DNA of 46,218 nucleotides from an uncultured Chloroflexota bacterium (GTDB taxonomy: Bacteria; Chloroflexota; Chloroflexia; Thermomicrobiales; CFX8), in contig CALMXF010000407.1 of NCBI GenBank assembly GCA_937870985.1, forward strand, positions 1 through 46,218, read 5' to 3'. A program made the translations under genes and the position numbers. Below the pieces are notes generated by a model. It worked only from the letters and a program-made list of their open reading frames with translations, did not search any database and was not told where the DNA came from. Positions 26,458-35,613 of the stretch are shown here, piece after piece. How positions within the stretch are numbered: position 1 is the stretch's first letter; each line of letters starts with the position of its first letter.

Positions 26458-29019
26458 GTGCACGTCGGCTGGGAGACCCTCCTCGTGGAAATCGGGAACA
26501 TTCGACCAATCAGCATCGACACCGAAATGAGGCGCTCCTACCTCGACTATGCGATGAGTGTCATCGTGCAGCGCGCCCTGCCGGATGTCCGCGATGGGAT
26601 GAAGCCGGTCCAGCGACGGATTCTGTACGGCATGTCGGAGATGGGCCTCCGGGCCAACACTCGGTTCCGGAAGAGCGCAGGCATCGTCGGCGAAGTTCTC
26701 AAGAGCTATCACCCGCACAGTGACACAGCCGTCTACGACGCGCTCGTCCGCATGGTACAGGAGTTCTCGCTCCGCTACCCGCTAGTCGATGGCCAGGGCA
26801 ACTTCGGCTCTGTCGATGGGGATGGCGCGGCGGCGATGCGCTACACCGAGGCGAAGCTCAGCGCGATCGCCGAGGAGCTGCTCGCTGATATTGACAAGAA
26901 CACGGTCGATTTCCAACCAAACTACGATGGCACGACAACCCAGCCAGTCGTGCTGCCGGCGAAGCTCCCCAACTTGCTGATCAACGGCGCGGCCGGCATC
27001 GCTGTCGGGATGGCCACGAATATCCCGCCGCACAACCTGAGCGAGATCTGCGACGCCATTGTTCACCTGGTTGACAACCCGGAAGCAACTATCGAAGATC
27101 TGATGAATTTCGTCCACGGGCCGGATTTCCCGACTGGCGCGACGATCCTCGGCCGCGAGGGCATCAAGGCCGCGTTCGCAACCGGACGAGGACGGGTGGT
27201 TATCCGAGCCAACGCCTTCATCGAGGAGACGAATCGGGGCCGGTACGCCATCATCGTGACTGAGTTGCCGTACCAGGTCAACAAGGCGGCGTTGATCGAG
27301 AAGATTGCCGAGCTCGTGAAGGTCGGCCGGCTGGATGGCATTCACGACCTGCGTGATGAATCCGACCGGGACGGCATGCGCATCATGATCGAGCTGAAGC
27401 GGGACGCGCAGCCAAAGAAGGTGCTCAACAACCTCTACAAGTTCACTGCCCTCCAGTCGTCGTTTGGCGTCAACATGCTGGCGTTGGTCGACGGTGTGCA
27501 GCCACGAGTCCTCGGTCTGCGACGCATCCTCGAGCTGCACATCATCCACCGGCAGGAAATCCTCACTCGCAGGACCCAGTTCGAGCTGGAGCGAGCCAGA
27601 CGTCGCGCCCATATCCTCGAGGGGCTCAAGATCGCGCTCGATAACCTCGATGCGATCATCAAGACCATTCGCGAGTCACGAACCAGCGAGAGCGCCCGGA
27701 ACAACCTCATGAAGGGGTTCAGCCTCAGCGAGGTCCAGGCAACCGCGATCCTCGATATGCAGCTCCGCCGGCTCGCGGCGCTGGAGCGCAAGAAGATCGA
27801 GGACGAGTACCGTGAATTGCTGAAGGAGATTGCCCGGCTGGAGGACCTGCTTGCCAGCCCGCACAAGATCCTCCAGTTGATCAAGGACGACGTGACATAC
27901 CTGAAGGAAACCTACGGCGATGCGCGTCGGACACGGATCGTCGATGCCGACGGTGAGATCAGTGACGAAGACCTCATCCCGGAGCTGAATGTGCTGGTCA
28001 CGATGACCAATCGAGGTTACGTCAAGCGCATCCCCGACGGCGTCTATCGCACCCAGCGGCGCGGCGGTCGCGGCGTCACTGGGGTGACAATGCGCGAGGC
28101 CGACGGTGTCCAGCACCTTGTTGCCGCCAACACCCACGATTCACTACTGTTCTTCACCAACCGTGGCCGTGTTTTCCAGCTCAAGGTCTATGATCTGCCA
28201 GATGTCGGGCGAATGGCCAAGGGGATGGCGGTTGTCAATCTTCTCAGCCTGCAGCCGAACGAGTCGATCACAACGCTACTTCCAGTTCGCGATTTCAAAG
28301 AGGCAGAGTATCTCTTCTTCTGCACTCGCAACGGTCGCATCAAGCGCACGGCGCTCGATCAATTTTCAGCCGTCCGATCGACGGGTCTGATCGCGATCAC
28401 GCTCGACGATGACGACGAGTTGGCGTGGGTGCGCATGACCAGCGGCAACGACGACATCATCCTTGTCACCGAACAGGCCAAGGCAATTCGATTCGACGAG
28501 GGGGATGCGCGCGCGATGGGTCGGCCGGCGGCCGGCGTCATCGGCATTCGCCTGGGGGTCTCCGATCGCGTGATGGCAGCGATCGTCATCGATGACATCG
28601 CCGCCGGGAATGACCTGCTGCTCGTCTCGGAGAATGGCTTCGGCAAGCGAACAGCCGTGTCGGAGTTCAACGTGCAGCATCGGGGCGGCCAGGGCGTCAC
28701 TGCAATGAGGTTAACGACCCGCAACGGCAAGCTCGCCAGCGCCGAACTCGTTACCCCTGACCAGGAAGTGATGCTGATGTCGAACGACGGCATCGTGATC
28801 CGAACGCGGGTCGAGCAGATCTCACGCTACGGCCGGCAAACTCAGGGCGTAGCCGTCATGCGACTTGGCAGCGGTGATCGAGTGGTTTCGATGACAGTGC
28901 TCTCCGAGCAAAGCGAGGAGGCCGACGCGCTCGTCGACACGCTGGCCGAGATCGACAAAGAGGAGCGCGCTCCGAAGTCGAACGGCCGAACGCCAAAGAC
29001 GCCCAAGGCAAGTCGCTAA
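26458..29019 (+). CDS. gyrA: DNA gyrase subunit A
   Basis: GyrA is the breakage-reunion subunit of gyrase, which introduces negative supercoils. The 853-residue product has the winged-helix/tower core with catalytic Tyr129 in [10 protein letters not shown], a long coiled-coil (about 380-490), and a C-terminal beta-pinwheel with repeated G-x-GKR-type blades. The GyrA box is GRGVTGVT-like (QRRGGRGV), and later blades have [11 protein letters not shown] and [10 protein letters not shown]. In the quinolone region the usual HPHGDS reads HPHSDT. Start GTG 26458 has a well-spaced GGAG; GTG 26485 is an alternative. The stop codon overlaps the convergent membrane-protein stop by 4 bp. No gyrB is visible in the window. 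Confidence 0.96.
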   Translation: MHVGWETLLVEIGNIRPISIDTEMRRSYLDYAMSVIVQRALPDVRDGMKPVQRRILYGMSEMGLRANTRFRKSAGIVGEVLKSYHPHSDTAVYDALVRMVQEFSLRYPLVDGQGNFGSVDGDGAAAMRYTEAKLSAIAEELLADIDKNTVDFQPNYDGTTTQPVVLPAKLPNLLINGAAGIAVGMATNIPPHNLSEICDAIVHLVDNPEATIEDLMNFVHGPDFPTGATILGREGIKAAFATGRGRVVIRANAFIEETNRGRYAIIVTELPYQVNKAALIEKIAELVKVGRLDGIHDLRDESDRDGMRIMIELKRDAQPKKVLNNLYKFTALQSSFGVNMLALVDGVQPRVLGLRRILELHIIHRQEILTRRTQFELERARRRAHILEGLKIALDNLDAIIKTIRESRTSESARNNLMKGFSLSEVQATAILDMQLRRLAALERKKIEDEYRELLKEIARLEDLLASPHKILQLIKDDVTYLKETYGDARRTRIVDADGEISDEDLIPELNVLVTMTNRGYVKRIPDGVYRTQRRGGRGVTGVTMREADGVQHLVAANTHDSLLFFTNRGRVFQLKVYDLPDVGRMAKGMAVVNLLSLQPNESITTLLPVRDFKEAEYLFFCTRNGRIKRTALDQFSAVRSTGLIAITLDDDDELAWVRMTSGNDDIILVTEQAKAIRFDEGDARAMGRPAAGVIGIRLGVSDRVMAAIVIDDIAAGNDLLLVSENGFGKRTAVSEFNVQHRGGQGVTAMRLTTRNGKLASAELVTPDQEVMLMSNDGIVIRTRVEQISRYGRQTQGVAVMRLGSGDRVVSMTVLSEQSEEADALVDTLAEIDKEERAPKSNGRTPKTPKASR

Positions 29020-29873
29020 CCCGCGTCCGGACGAATCCGTTTACGGCGCTGGCGATCGATTCGCATCGTCAGCGCCGGTGTCGCTACGAGCAAGCCTCCC
29101 GCGACTATCGTCGTCAAGAGTGCGATCATGTTCGCGGACGCCATCACTGTAGTCGATCCCGCCCCACGCGCAATCACCGCAATCCCCCCGACAAACACGA
29201 CGAACCATGCAATCGGATTCAGTGGTCTCAACGCATCGTCGAGCATGCCATCCGACAGGGTTGCCAGCGCGGAGATCATGAGCGCCAACGACAGGCCGAT
29301 TGAGGCCTGTTGCGCTCCGAATCGCCCGGCCCCCAGTACAACCGCAGTCACAGCAAGCGGACCCGGCAGGAACGCGAGCGCAGCCGACACGGCAGGCGCT
29401 TCGGCCATCGAAGTTAGCAGCGCCGCAAACAGGAGCGCAACGACCATTGCGCAGATGGTGGCGGTTGCCGCAGCGAGGGCCGGCCCCCAGCCCCCGCCGA
29501 TACGCGGATCTGCGATCACAAGACTCGCCGCGACGAGCGCCGTTGGGACGACGGTCAGCATCGAAATCGTGTCGATCGCCGTGATCGGCCAACTCACTTG
29601 CGCTTCCGAGCGGTGAACTGCATATGCGCCAACAGCAAAGAGCGCGGCTAACGCCACCAGCGTCAACGCGAGCGCAATATCTCCGAGTCGTTCGTTGAGC
29701 GCGGGCACCGCGAGCAGCAGCGTCGCGCCGAGTGCGCGAAAGATCGTCGGCGGCACTCGTGAGCGCCAGTCGGCCGGAAACCACGGTCGTGAAGGCCGGC
29801 TCTGGCGGGCGCGTGGTGGCTGAAAATGCCGTCGTGGCGCCGGGGGCGGGCCCGCCGCTTGTTGCTGTCTCAC
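29016..29873 (-). CDS. Multi-pass membrane protein of unknown function
   Basis: The 285-residue protein has a Pro/Arg-rich cytoplasmic N-terminus (about 1-40) and eight or so hydrophobic helices rich in Ala, Leu, Ile and Gly, ending with a basic tail ([12 protein letters not shown]). I recognise no family motif. It ends against gyrA with shared stop bases (29016-29019). The start is GTG 29873; TAGAAT (29885-29880) sits so close that the transcript probably begins at or next to the start codon, suggesting a leaderless mRNA. It diverges from nadD. Function is unknown. Confidence 0.6.
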   Translation of the reverse strand: MRQQQAAGPPPAPRRHFQPPRARQSRPSRPWFPADWRSRVPPTIFRALGATLLLAVPALNERLGDIALALTLVALAALFAVGAYAVHRSEAQVSWPITAIDTISMLTVVPTALVAASLVIADPRIGGGWGPALAAATATICAMVVALLFAALLTSMAEAPAVSAALAFLPGPLAVTAVVLGAGRFGAQQASIGLSLALMISALATLSDGMLDDALRPLNPIAWFVVFVGGIAVIARGAGSTTVMASANMIALLTTIVAGGLLVATPALTMRIDRQRRKRIRPDAG

Positions 29874-29909
29874 GCGAGCATTCTACCGTGCCGCTGCGAT
29901 GACCGATGC

Positions 29910-29915
29910 TATACT
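29910..29915 (+). promoter_or_regulatory. nadD -10 box
   Basis: TATACT is a near-perfect -10 located 26 bp before GTG 29942. Because an ATG at 29906 would lie within this box, it argues that translation begins downstream. No clear -35 is visible. Confidence 0.4.
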
Positions 29916-29941
29916 GCCTCGCCCGAGAGGATGAGTCCCAT

Positions 29942-30586
29942 GTGCGACGGGAGCGCGACCTGAACGGCGATATCCGTGTTGGTGTCTTTGGTGGAACCTT
30001 CGACCCGATCCATATCGGGCACCTCATCGTCGCCGAGATCATGCGGTTTCGGTTACAGCTCGCCCAGGTGATTTTTCTGCCGGCCGGCGTTCCTCCTCAT
30101 AAGCCCGGACGGATCGTCTCGGCCAGCGAACACCGAGTCGCCATGCTCCGGATCTCGATCGGCGAGTCGTCGAGCTTCGCGATAAGCACCATCGATCTCG
30201 ACCGCGAAGGCTGGTCGTACACTGCTGACTCGCTCAGAATCCTGCGTAACAGAATCAGCGAAACCTCGGAACTCTATTTCCTGATGGGCCAGGATTCGCT
30301 ACGCGACTTCCCGACCTGGAATCGACCGAATCTGATCGCCGCACAGGCCCGGCTCGGAGTCGCGCTCCGGCCAGGTGTCGAAGTCTCGGTCGCCGAAATC
30401 GAGCACGCGGTGCCAGAGACGCGTAACCGTATCGACCTTGTGTCGATTCCCTTGATTGGAGTCTCGTCTACCGAGATCCGCGCGAATGTCCGCAGCGGCG
30501 GACCCTATCGGTACCAGGTGCTTCCCGGAGTCGCCGACTATATCCGGGATCACGGCCTGTATCTCGATGTGGACGAACGGAATTGA
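29942..30586 (+). CDS. nadD: Nicotinate-nucleotide adenylyltransferase
   Basis: NadD transfers AMP from ATP to nicotinate mononucleotide, forming deamido-NAD in NAD synthesis. The 214-residue product has the nucleotidyltransferase signature GVFGGTFDPIHIGHL, the PPHK substrate loop (FLPAGVPPHKPG), MGQDSLRDFPTW, and the ISST-like IGVSSTEIRANVRSG motif that holds the nucleotide. I choose GTG 29942 rather than ATG 29906, which lies inside the likely -10. The next gene, secD, has its own promoter. The usual companions rsfS and proBA are not in the window. Confidence 0.93.
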   Translation: MRRERDLNGDIRVGVFGGTFDPIHIGHLIVAEIMRFRLQLAQVIFLPAGVPPHKPGRIVSASEHRVAMLRISIGESSSFAISTIDLDREGWSYTADSLRILRNRISETSELYFLMGQDSLRDFPTWNRPNLIAAQARLGVALRPGVEVSVAEIEHAVPETRNRIDLVSIPLIGVSSTEIRANVRSGGPYRYQVLPGVADYIRDHGLYLDVDERN

Positions 30587-30595
30587 GATCTTCGG

Positions 30596-30625
30596 TTGAC
30601 ATCGTTCCAAGACGACGCGTACACT
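30596..30625 (+). promoter_or_regulatory. secD promoter
   Basis: TTGACA (30596-30601) and TACACT (30620-30625) have 18 bp spacing and begin directly after nadD. Expected transcription starts near 30632 and gives a leader of about 80 nt containing two short hairpins. Confidence 0.75.
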
Positions 30626-30657
30626 CAGCGGTCGGCATGATGAGGGACGCTACGCCA

Positions 30658-30696
30658 GGCGCTTTCAGCGCCACTAGTGCCCGGCGACTAAGCCGG
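30658..30696 (+). other. Two-hairpin leader upstream of secD
   Basis: GGCGC/GCGCC with loop TTTCA (30658-30672) is followed by a self-complementary CACTAGTG (30672-30679) and then CCGGC/GCCGG with loop GACTAA (30681-30696). The second stem ends 16 bp before the TTG start. The block may be a cis-regulatory RNA. I cannot match it to any riboswitch class I know. Confidence 0.4.
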
Positions 30697-30712
30697 CAAG
30701 GGGTGGGTTTCA

Positions 30713-32161
30713 TTGCGTGCGCATTCCAGGATAACGATAACGGTCATACTCCTCATCACATTTGTCTCTGCCTGGCTAGCAATCCCGTCTGACTGGCTGA
30801 ATATTGCCGGGGCCAAAGACAACATCTACGTGCACCAGGGGCTCGACCTTCAGGGTGGTCTCCAGGTGGTGCTTGAGGCGCGGCCACCCGAGGGTCAGTC
30901 CGTCAGCCGCGACGAGCTCGTCGGGACACGCGACACGATTCAGCGTCGTGTCGGTGGACTCGGAGTCTCCGAGCCGCTGATCCAGACGCGCGGCAGCAAC
31001 CAGATTGTCGTCGAGCTGCCCGGCGTCAGCGATCCTCAGCAGGCTGTTGACTTGCTGAAGCAGACTGCGCTCCTCGAAATCATCGATCCACAGGGCCAAT
31101 ATCTCCCCGTCGGCACGAAGGTCAACACAACGCTCGGCTCGGCGCGACAACCCGGCGCGGATGGCACGCCAGCGACCGGCGAGGCGACGCCCGGCTCGAC
31201 ACCCGACGGTACGCCGGCGGCAACTCCCGGCGCAGGAGCCAGCACCGATCAGAATGCAGGCGGCCCAACATTCACCACGATTGTCTCCGGGGCCGACCTT
31301 GCCGACGCGTTTCCGACTCAGGACAGTGTCGGATCAATCGTCGTCGGATTCCGGCTCAAGCCGGAGGCAGCCGACAAGTTCTACGAGTACACAAGCACCC
31401 ATATCGGCCAGCCGATGTCGATCGTCGTCGACAACACCGTCATCAACTCCGCGACGATCCGTGACGCAATCTCCAACGAGGGTGTTATCAACGGGCTCAC
31501 CCCTCAGGAGGTCACCAATCTCGTCCTGCAACTGAAATCCGGCGCGCTGTCGGTGCCACTGGAGGTCGTTCAGAGCCGGACTATCGGCCCGTCGCTCGGG
31601 CAGGACTCGATCGACCAGTCCATCCTTGCCGGCCTCGTCGGGCTCGGGCTCGTCGCGCTGATGATGATCCTCTATTACCGACTGCCGGGTCTCCTGTCGG
31701 TCTTCGCATTGCTGATCTATACATCGATCGTCTTTGCGTTGTTCAAGCTCATCCCCGTGACGCTGACACTGGCCGGCATCGCTGGCTTCATTCTCTCGAT
31801 CGGCATGGCAGTCGACGCGAACGTCCTGATTTTCGCCCGGTTGAAAGATGAGCTCCGGCTTGGACGGCCTATTCCGGAAGCAATCGAGGCGGGATTCGAC
31901 CACGCCTGGCCATCGATTCGCGACTCCAACATCTCAACGATGATCACCTGCGCGATCCTGTTCTGGTTCGGCCGCTACACCGGCGCCAGCATCATCCAGG
32001 GTTTCGCGCTAACATTATTCGTTGGTGTCGTCGTGTCGATGTTCACCGCCATTGTCGTGACTCGAAATATGCTGCGCATTCTGCTTACGATCCGTCCGAT
32101 CAACGATCGCTGGTGGCTGGGAGTCGATCACGGGCAGGGTGTCCCCGCCCGAGCCGAGTAG
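30713..32161 (+). CDS. secD: Protein translocase subunit SecD
   Basis: SecD with SecF uses proton flow to pull exported proteins through SecYEG. The 482-residue product has one N-terminal membrane helix (about 7-25), the P1 extracytoplasmic domain with GLDLQGGLQVVLEA, and five C-terminal helices (about 305-465) including LAGIAGFILSIGMAVDANVLIFARLKDELRLG, which contains the conserved Asp of the proton path. The P1 domain contains an unusual Thr/Pro/Gly/Ala low-complexity insert (about residues 145-185). The start is TTG 30713, with a GGGGTGGG-rich stretch upstream. The secF gene follows after 31 bp. Confidence 0.95.
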   Translation: MRAHSRITITVILLITFVSAWLAIPSDWLNIAGAKDNIYVHQGLDLQGGLQVVLEARPPEGQSVSRDELVGTRDTIQRRVGGLGVSEPLIQTRGSNQIVVELPGVSDPQQAVDLLKQTALLEIIDPQGQYLPVGTKVNTTLGSARQPGADGTPATGEATPGSTPDGTPAATPGAGASTDQNAGGPTFTTIVSGADLADAFPTQDSVGSIVVGFRLKPEAADKFYEYTSTHIGQPMSIVVDNTVINSATIRDAISNEGVINGLTPQEVTNLVLQLKSGALSVPLEVVQSRTIGPSLGQDSIDQSILAGLVGLGLVALMMILYYRLPGLLSVFALLIYTSIVFALFKLIPVTLTLAGIAGFILSIGMAVDANVLIFARLKDELRLGRPIPEAIEAGFDHAWPSIRDSNISTMITCAILFWFGRYTGASIIQGFALTLFVGVVVSMFTAIVVTRNMLRILLTIRPINDRWWLGVDHGQGVPARAE

Positions 32162-32192
32162 GAGAAACCGACGTGACAGGGGTTGTAGTTCC

Positions 32193-33128
32193 ATGATCGA
32201 TATCGTCGGCAAACGACGCATCTGGTACTCCATCTCGGCGCTGCTGATCATTCCGGGGGTCATTGCCTTGCTGGTTCATGGTCTCAGCCTGGGCATCGAC
32301 TTCACTGGTGGCACCTCGTGGGAGCTGCAATTCCAGAAGCCGGTCGACTCACTGGAGGTTCGATCCATCCTGGCCACGCATGGCTACTCGGATTCGATCG
32401 TTCAAACCTCCCAGGACAACACGATCCTGATCCGGATGAAGGAGCTCAAAGAGGGTTCGCCAGAGAAGACCGCGATCGAGAACGAATTCCGAGCGCGATT
32501 CGGCGAATTCAAGGAACTGCAGATCGAGACAGTCGGCCCAACCGTCGGCAATGCGATCCGCAACCGGGCGATCCTTGCGGTGATTCTCGCATCGATCGGC
32601 GTGCTCTCCTACATCGCCTGGGCATTCCGGAACACCGATAGTCCTGTGCTCTATGGAACGGTCGCGATCGTCGCGATGCTCCACGATGTCCTGTTCGTCC
32701 TCGGCGTCTTTTCGATTCTGGGCTGGGTGGCAGACATCGAGGTCGATGCCCTGTTCGTCACCGCCGTGCTCACTGTCATGGGCTTCTCCGTTCACGATAC
32801 GATCGTGGTCTTTGACCGAATCCGCGAGAACCTCGGAAAACGAATCGCCCCGACGTTCGAGGAAACGGTCAACTACTCGGTCGCCCAGACGATGGTGCGC
32901 TCGTTGAACACGTCGCTCACCGTCATTCTGACGCTGGCGGCGCTGTATCTCTTCGGCGGCGAGTCGACGCGGTGGTTCGTGTTCGCCCTGCTGATCGGAG
33001 TTGCGGCCGGCACCTACTCCTCGATCTTCAACGCGAGCCAGTTGCTTGTCTCCTGGCGAAACGGGGAAGTCCAGCGCTTCTTCCTGTTCTGGCGCAAGCC
33101 ATCTGGCTCGCGCGCGCGCGCAACCTGA
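32193..33128 (+). CDS. secF: Protein translocase subunit SecF
   Basis: SecF is the smaller partner of SecD. The 311-residue product has the first helix (about 10-30), the short P4-type domain beginning GIDFTGGTSWELQFQ, and five C-terminal helices with AIVAMLHDVLFVLGVF, LFVTAVLTVMGFSVHDTIVVFDRIREN and the final SSIFNASQLLV. The functional Asp-containing motif of the SecDF family is intact. ATG 32193 is chosen; the longer reading from 32139 overlaps the secD end. The last residues are an Arg-Ala run encoded by a CG repeat. The next gene starts only 4 bp after the stop. Confidence 0.95.
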   Translation: MIDIVGKRRIWYSISALLIIPGVIALLVHGLSLGIDFTGGTSWELQFQKPVDSLEVRSILATHGYSDSIVQTSQDNTILIRMKELKEGSPEKTAIENEFRARFGEFKELQIETVGPTVGNAIRNRAILAVILASIGVLSYIAWAFRNTDSPVLYGTVAIVAMLHDVLFVLGVFSILGWVADIEVDALFVTAVLTVMGFSVHDTIVVFDRIRENLGKRIAPTFEETVNYSVAQTMVRSLNTSLTVILTLAALYLFGGESTRWFVFALLIGVAAGTYSSIFNASQLLVSWRNGEVQRFFLFWRKPSGSRARAT

Positions 33129-33132
33129 CCTG

Positions 33133-34500
33133 ATGGGTCAGTCTCCGAACGACGAAGCGCGACGCACCGCGGTTATCGGCGGCGGTATCGCGGGTCTGAC
33201 CGCGGCATACCGTCTCGCTCGCCAGGGGCACCGGGTGACACTCTGGGAGCAGGATGAACAGCTCGGAGGGTTGGCTGCCGCGTTCGAGCTACCGTCGGGC
33301 GCTGAGATCGAGAAGTTCTACCACCATCTGTTCATGAGCGATCGCGCGATCATCGAGCTGATGGAGGAACTCGGCATCGGCAGCCGCCTGCGTTGGATTG
33401 ACTCCAATGTCGGGTTCTTCTATGACGGACGGATCTACCCGCTCACAACTGCGACCGATCTGATCAGGCTACCGTTCATTCCAGTGGTGGATCGTGTCCG
33501 GCTGGGTCTGATCACCCTCTATCTCCAGCGCATCAGCACGTCATCCGGCGGCTGGAAGCGGTTCGAACGGGTTACAGCCTGGGAATGGCTGCGACGGACT
33601 GCGGGCCAACGGGCCTTCAATCGCGTCTGGGGAGCCCAGCTCCGGGCGAAATTCGGCCCACGCGCGCCCGAGATTGCGATGGCGTGGTTCTGGAACAAGA
33701 TCTTTCTCCGAACCCAGTCACGACCGGGCCTCCTGGCTCGCGAGCAGTTGGGCTACATAGATGGTAGCTTCAATGTTCTGATCGATCGTCTCGCCGATGC
33801 TTGTCGGGAACTTGGCGTCGATATTCGCACAGGCACTGGCGTCGAGGCACTCGAACGGCACGACGAAAGCGCCAGCCAGTTCACGCTGGTCGGCGCCGAC
33901 GGCCGGCGTGACGATGCCGATATCGTCGTGGCAACTATCCCATCGCCACTCATCATGCGTCTGATCCCTGATATGCCTGCAGCATACGCTCAGCAGCTTA
34001 CGTCAATGATTTATCAGGGCGCGATCGTGATCCTCCTGCAGCTCGACCGCAAGCTGTCAGATATCTACTGGCTCAACATCGGCGACGACCGGCTCCCATT
34101 CACCGGGATTATCGAGCACACCAACCTACTCGACCCCGCTGACTACGGAGGAGCTCATCTGGTCTATGTTGGAAAGTATCTCGACTGGGACCACCCGTTC
34201 GTCACAATGACCGACGACGAGCTTCGCCACGAGGTCGTGCCAAAGCTTCGTCTTGTGAACCCCGGATTCGATGATAGCTGGATCGAGCGAATGTGGGTCT
34301 TCCGCGCTCGAGCAGCTCAGCCGATCGTCACACTCGAGTATTCGGAGAAGGTCCCGTCACATCGATCCCCGATTGCCGGCCTCTACGTCGCCAACATGTC
34401 CCAGATCTATCCGGAGGATCGGGGCACCAACTACGCGGTCGATCTCGGGAACCGCATCGCCGAAATCATCGACGAGGATCTCGCCGCCGGGAGTGCCTGA
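33133..34500 (+). CDS. FAD-dependent amine-oxidase-type oxidoreductase
   Basis: The 455-residue flavoprotein starts with the dinucleotide-binding motif VIGGGIAGLTAAYRLARQGHRVTLWEQDEQLGGLAA, the pattern of protoporphyrinogen oxidase, phytoene desaturase and related enzymes. It has a mid-protein FAD segment (VVATIPSPLIMRLIPD) and a C-terminal GLYVANMSQIYPEDRGTNYAVDLG, the flavin ribityl-binding signature. The YPEDRG ending is common in glycan- or lipid-linked UDP-galactopyranose-mutase-like relatives, but the substrate cannot be told. ATG 33133 follows secF by 4 bp, so it is co-transcribed with secDF; the longer reading from 33001 overlaps secF. Confidence 0.82.
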   Translation: MGQSPNDEARRTAVIGGGIAGLTAAYRLARQGHRVTLWEQDEQLGGLAAAFELPSGAEIEKFYHHLFMSDRAIIELMEELGIGSRLRWIDSNVGFFYDGRIYPLTTATDLIRLPFIPVVDRVRLGLITLYLQRISTSSGGWKRFERVTAWEWLRRTAGQRAFNRVWGAQLRAKFGPRAPEIAMAWFWNKIFLRTQSRPGLLAREQLGYIDGSFNVLIDRLADACRELGVDIRTGTGVEALERHDESASQFTLVGADGRRDDADIVVATIPSPLIMRLIPDMPAAYAQQLTSMIYQGAIVILLQLDRKLSDIYWLNIGDDRLPFTGIIEHTNLLDPADYGGAHLVYVGKYLDWDHPFVTMTDDELRHEVVPKLRLVNPGFDDSWIERMWVFRARAAQPIVTLEYSEKVPSHRSPIAGLYVANMSQIYPEDRGTNYAVDLGNRIAEIIDEDLAAGSA

Positions 34501-34530
34501 CACGGCCCTCCTCTCGGTTCCGAAGTCCGG

Positions 34531-34536
34531 TATACT
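34531..34536 (+). promoter_or_regulatory. -10 box before tRNA-Arg
   Basis: TATACT lies 23 bp before the tRNA, where a tRNA gene promoter would be expected. No good -35 is visible 17-18 bp upstream. Confidence 0.4.
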
Positions 34537-34559
34537 TGGCCCCGTGTCACAGCGCACAT

Positions 34560-34635
34560 GCGCCCGTAGCTCAGCGGATAGAGCGCTTGCCTCCGGAGCA
34601 AGAGGCCACAGGTTCGAGTCCTGTCGGGCGTACCA
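34560..34635 (+). tRNA. tRNA-Arg (anticodon CCG)
   Basis: The 76-nt cloverleaf is complete. The acceptor stem is GCGCCCG (34560-34566) with CGGGCGT (34625-34631; first pair G-T), and the 3' end ACCA (34632-34635) is encoded. The D arm carries GCTCAGC...GAGC, and the anticodon loop CTCCGGA on a CTTGC/GCAAG stem gives anticodon CCG (reads CGG). The T arm is ACAGG-TTCGAGT-CCTGT. Anticodon and stems all pair, so the call is secure. Confidence 0.97.
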
Positions 34636-34882
34636 TTACCCTTGGCTTGCACAAGCTGAAAATACCAGCTTCCGGAATGATCCTCACGCGTCGCGAGTAG
34701 TCGCGACGCCCACGCCGCCGCAACCCTGGTTATCCATCATTCCACTGGCGAAGTTGGAGTAGAATCTCTGAATCGCATCGTTTGATCGTGCCGATGTCCC
34801 GGAGCTTCGACATCCGCCGCCTCACGATATCAGCTGCTGGCTATCGAGACTCCAGCACCGGCAGAATCGCTCGGCCTTCCTC
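34636..34882. other. Intergenic region after the tRNA with two hairpins
   Basis: This is the first part of a 413-bp gene-free stretch ending at the first bactofilin. It holds AAGCTG/CAGCTT (34653-34671, 7-nt loop) and a stronger 9-bp perfect stem, GCGTCGCGA/TCGCGACGC with loop GTAG (34688-34709). The second could end the secDF or tRNA transcripts, but no U-tract follows. I see no coding potential in the remainder. Confidence 0.5.
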
Positions 34883-34921
34883 TGGACATAGGGTGTACGT
34901 ACACTCTATACTCGTGAGTGT
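34883..34921 (+). promoter_or_regulatory. Bactofilin promoter with nested palindromes
   Basis: TGGACA (34883-34888) and TATACT (34907-34912) have 18 bp spacing. The spacer holds the perfect 12-bp palindrome GTGTACGTACAC (34893-34904). A second inverted repeat, ACACTC (34901-34906) with GAGTGT (34916-34921), brackets the -10. Alternating GTGT/ACAC half-sites suggest a repressor that can bind in two registers. The remaining leader to 35049 is about 130 bp and shows no clear fold. Confidence 0.6.
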
Positions 34922-35048
34922 AATCAACGAGCGAAGACCTGAGATCAGTTGTTAAGCTCAGATGGCGTCCACGTGGTGGTCTCCGTGTTGGCCAGGTCAG
35001 GGTCGTGTACGTACCGCCATCGCGGCCGGAACATGAGGGAGGCAGGCA

Positions 35049-35579
35049 ATGGTATTCCGTAAAGAAAGTCGCACGGATTCATTTCAGCGTCAGATCTCGA
35101 CACTGAGGCAGCAGCTTGGTTCCGATGAGGACGAAGTCGACGACGCTGAGGAGTTGCCGACCTATTCGGCGCCCGCAGAGGCCGCCGCACGATCGCCATT
35201 GCCCTCGATCGAGAGTCAACGTCGCCATCAACCACCACGAATGTCCGACGCTTCGACCGGAGTAGTGTCCGCGAACTCCAGCTGGAGCGGGACGCTGCGA
35301 TCCGAAGGATCGATCCAGATCTTCGGGACAATCGAGGGTGAGCTGAGCGCGAGCGATGAGATCTATGTCGCTGAGGGCGCGACAGTCGATGCGCGCATTC
35401 GTGCGCGCACCATCATTGTGGCCGGCGCGGTGACTGGCACGATCGAGTGTCTCGGCCGCCTGGAGGTGATGCCGTCAGGCTCGATTTCCGGCGATGTGAC
35501 ATCGCCGACGCTCATCGTTCACGAAGGCGCCACCGTCGAGGGTGACGTGAAGATGCAGTCGCCCACGCCGGTCGAGTAG
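35049..35579 (+). CDS. Bactofilin family protein, first copy
   Basis: Bactofilins are polymer-forming cytoskeletal proteins that build beta-helical filaments and scaffold envelope enzymes. The 176-residue product has a charged, Ser/Pro-rich N-terminal tail (about 1-65) followed by the repeat-rich right-handed beta-helix core (about 70-170): IQIFGTIEGELSASDEIYVAEGATVDARIRARTIIVAGAVTGTIECLGRLEV and so on, with a hydrophobic every-other-residue rhythm. The C-terminal tail is short. ATG 35049 follows GGGAGGCAGGCA. It lies 34 bp before a second bactofilin. Confidence 0.9.
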   Translation: MVFRKESRTDSFQRQISTLRQQLGSDEDEVDDAEELPTYSAPAEAAARSPLPSIESQRRHQPPRMSDASTGVVSANSSWSGTLRSEGSIQIFGTIEGELSASDEIYVAEGATVDARIRARTIIVAGAVTGTIECLGRLEVMPSGSISGDVTSPTLIVHEGATVEGDVKMQSPTPVE

Positions 35580-35613
35580 CGCCAGCGCGCCACGATAAGA
35601 GGAGCCAGCCACC

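Noticed and set aside
30583-30792. Small open frame spanning the secD promoter
   Set aside because: It overlaps the promoter, leader hairpins and secD start, and has no recognisable sequence.
33115-33124. CG-repeat at the end of secF as a regulatory repeat
   Set aside because: It is a short alternating CG run within coding sequence that simply encodes Arg-Ala; no evidence of function.
34688-34709. Rho-independent terminator after the tRNA
   Set aside because: The stem is strong but no T-run follows; kept only as a hairpin.
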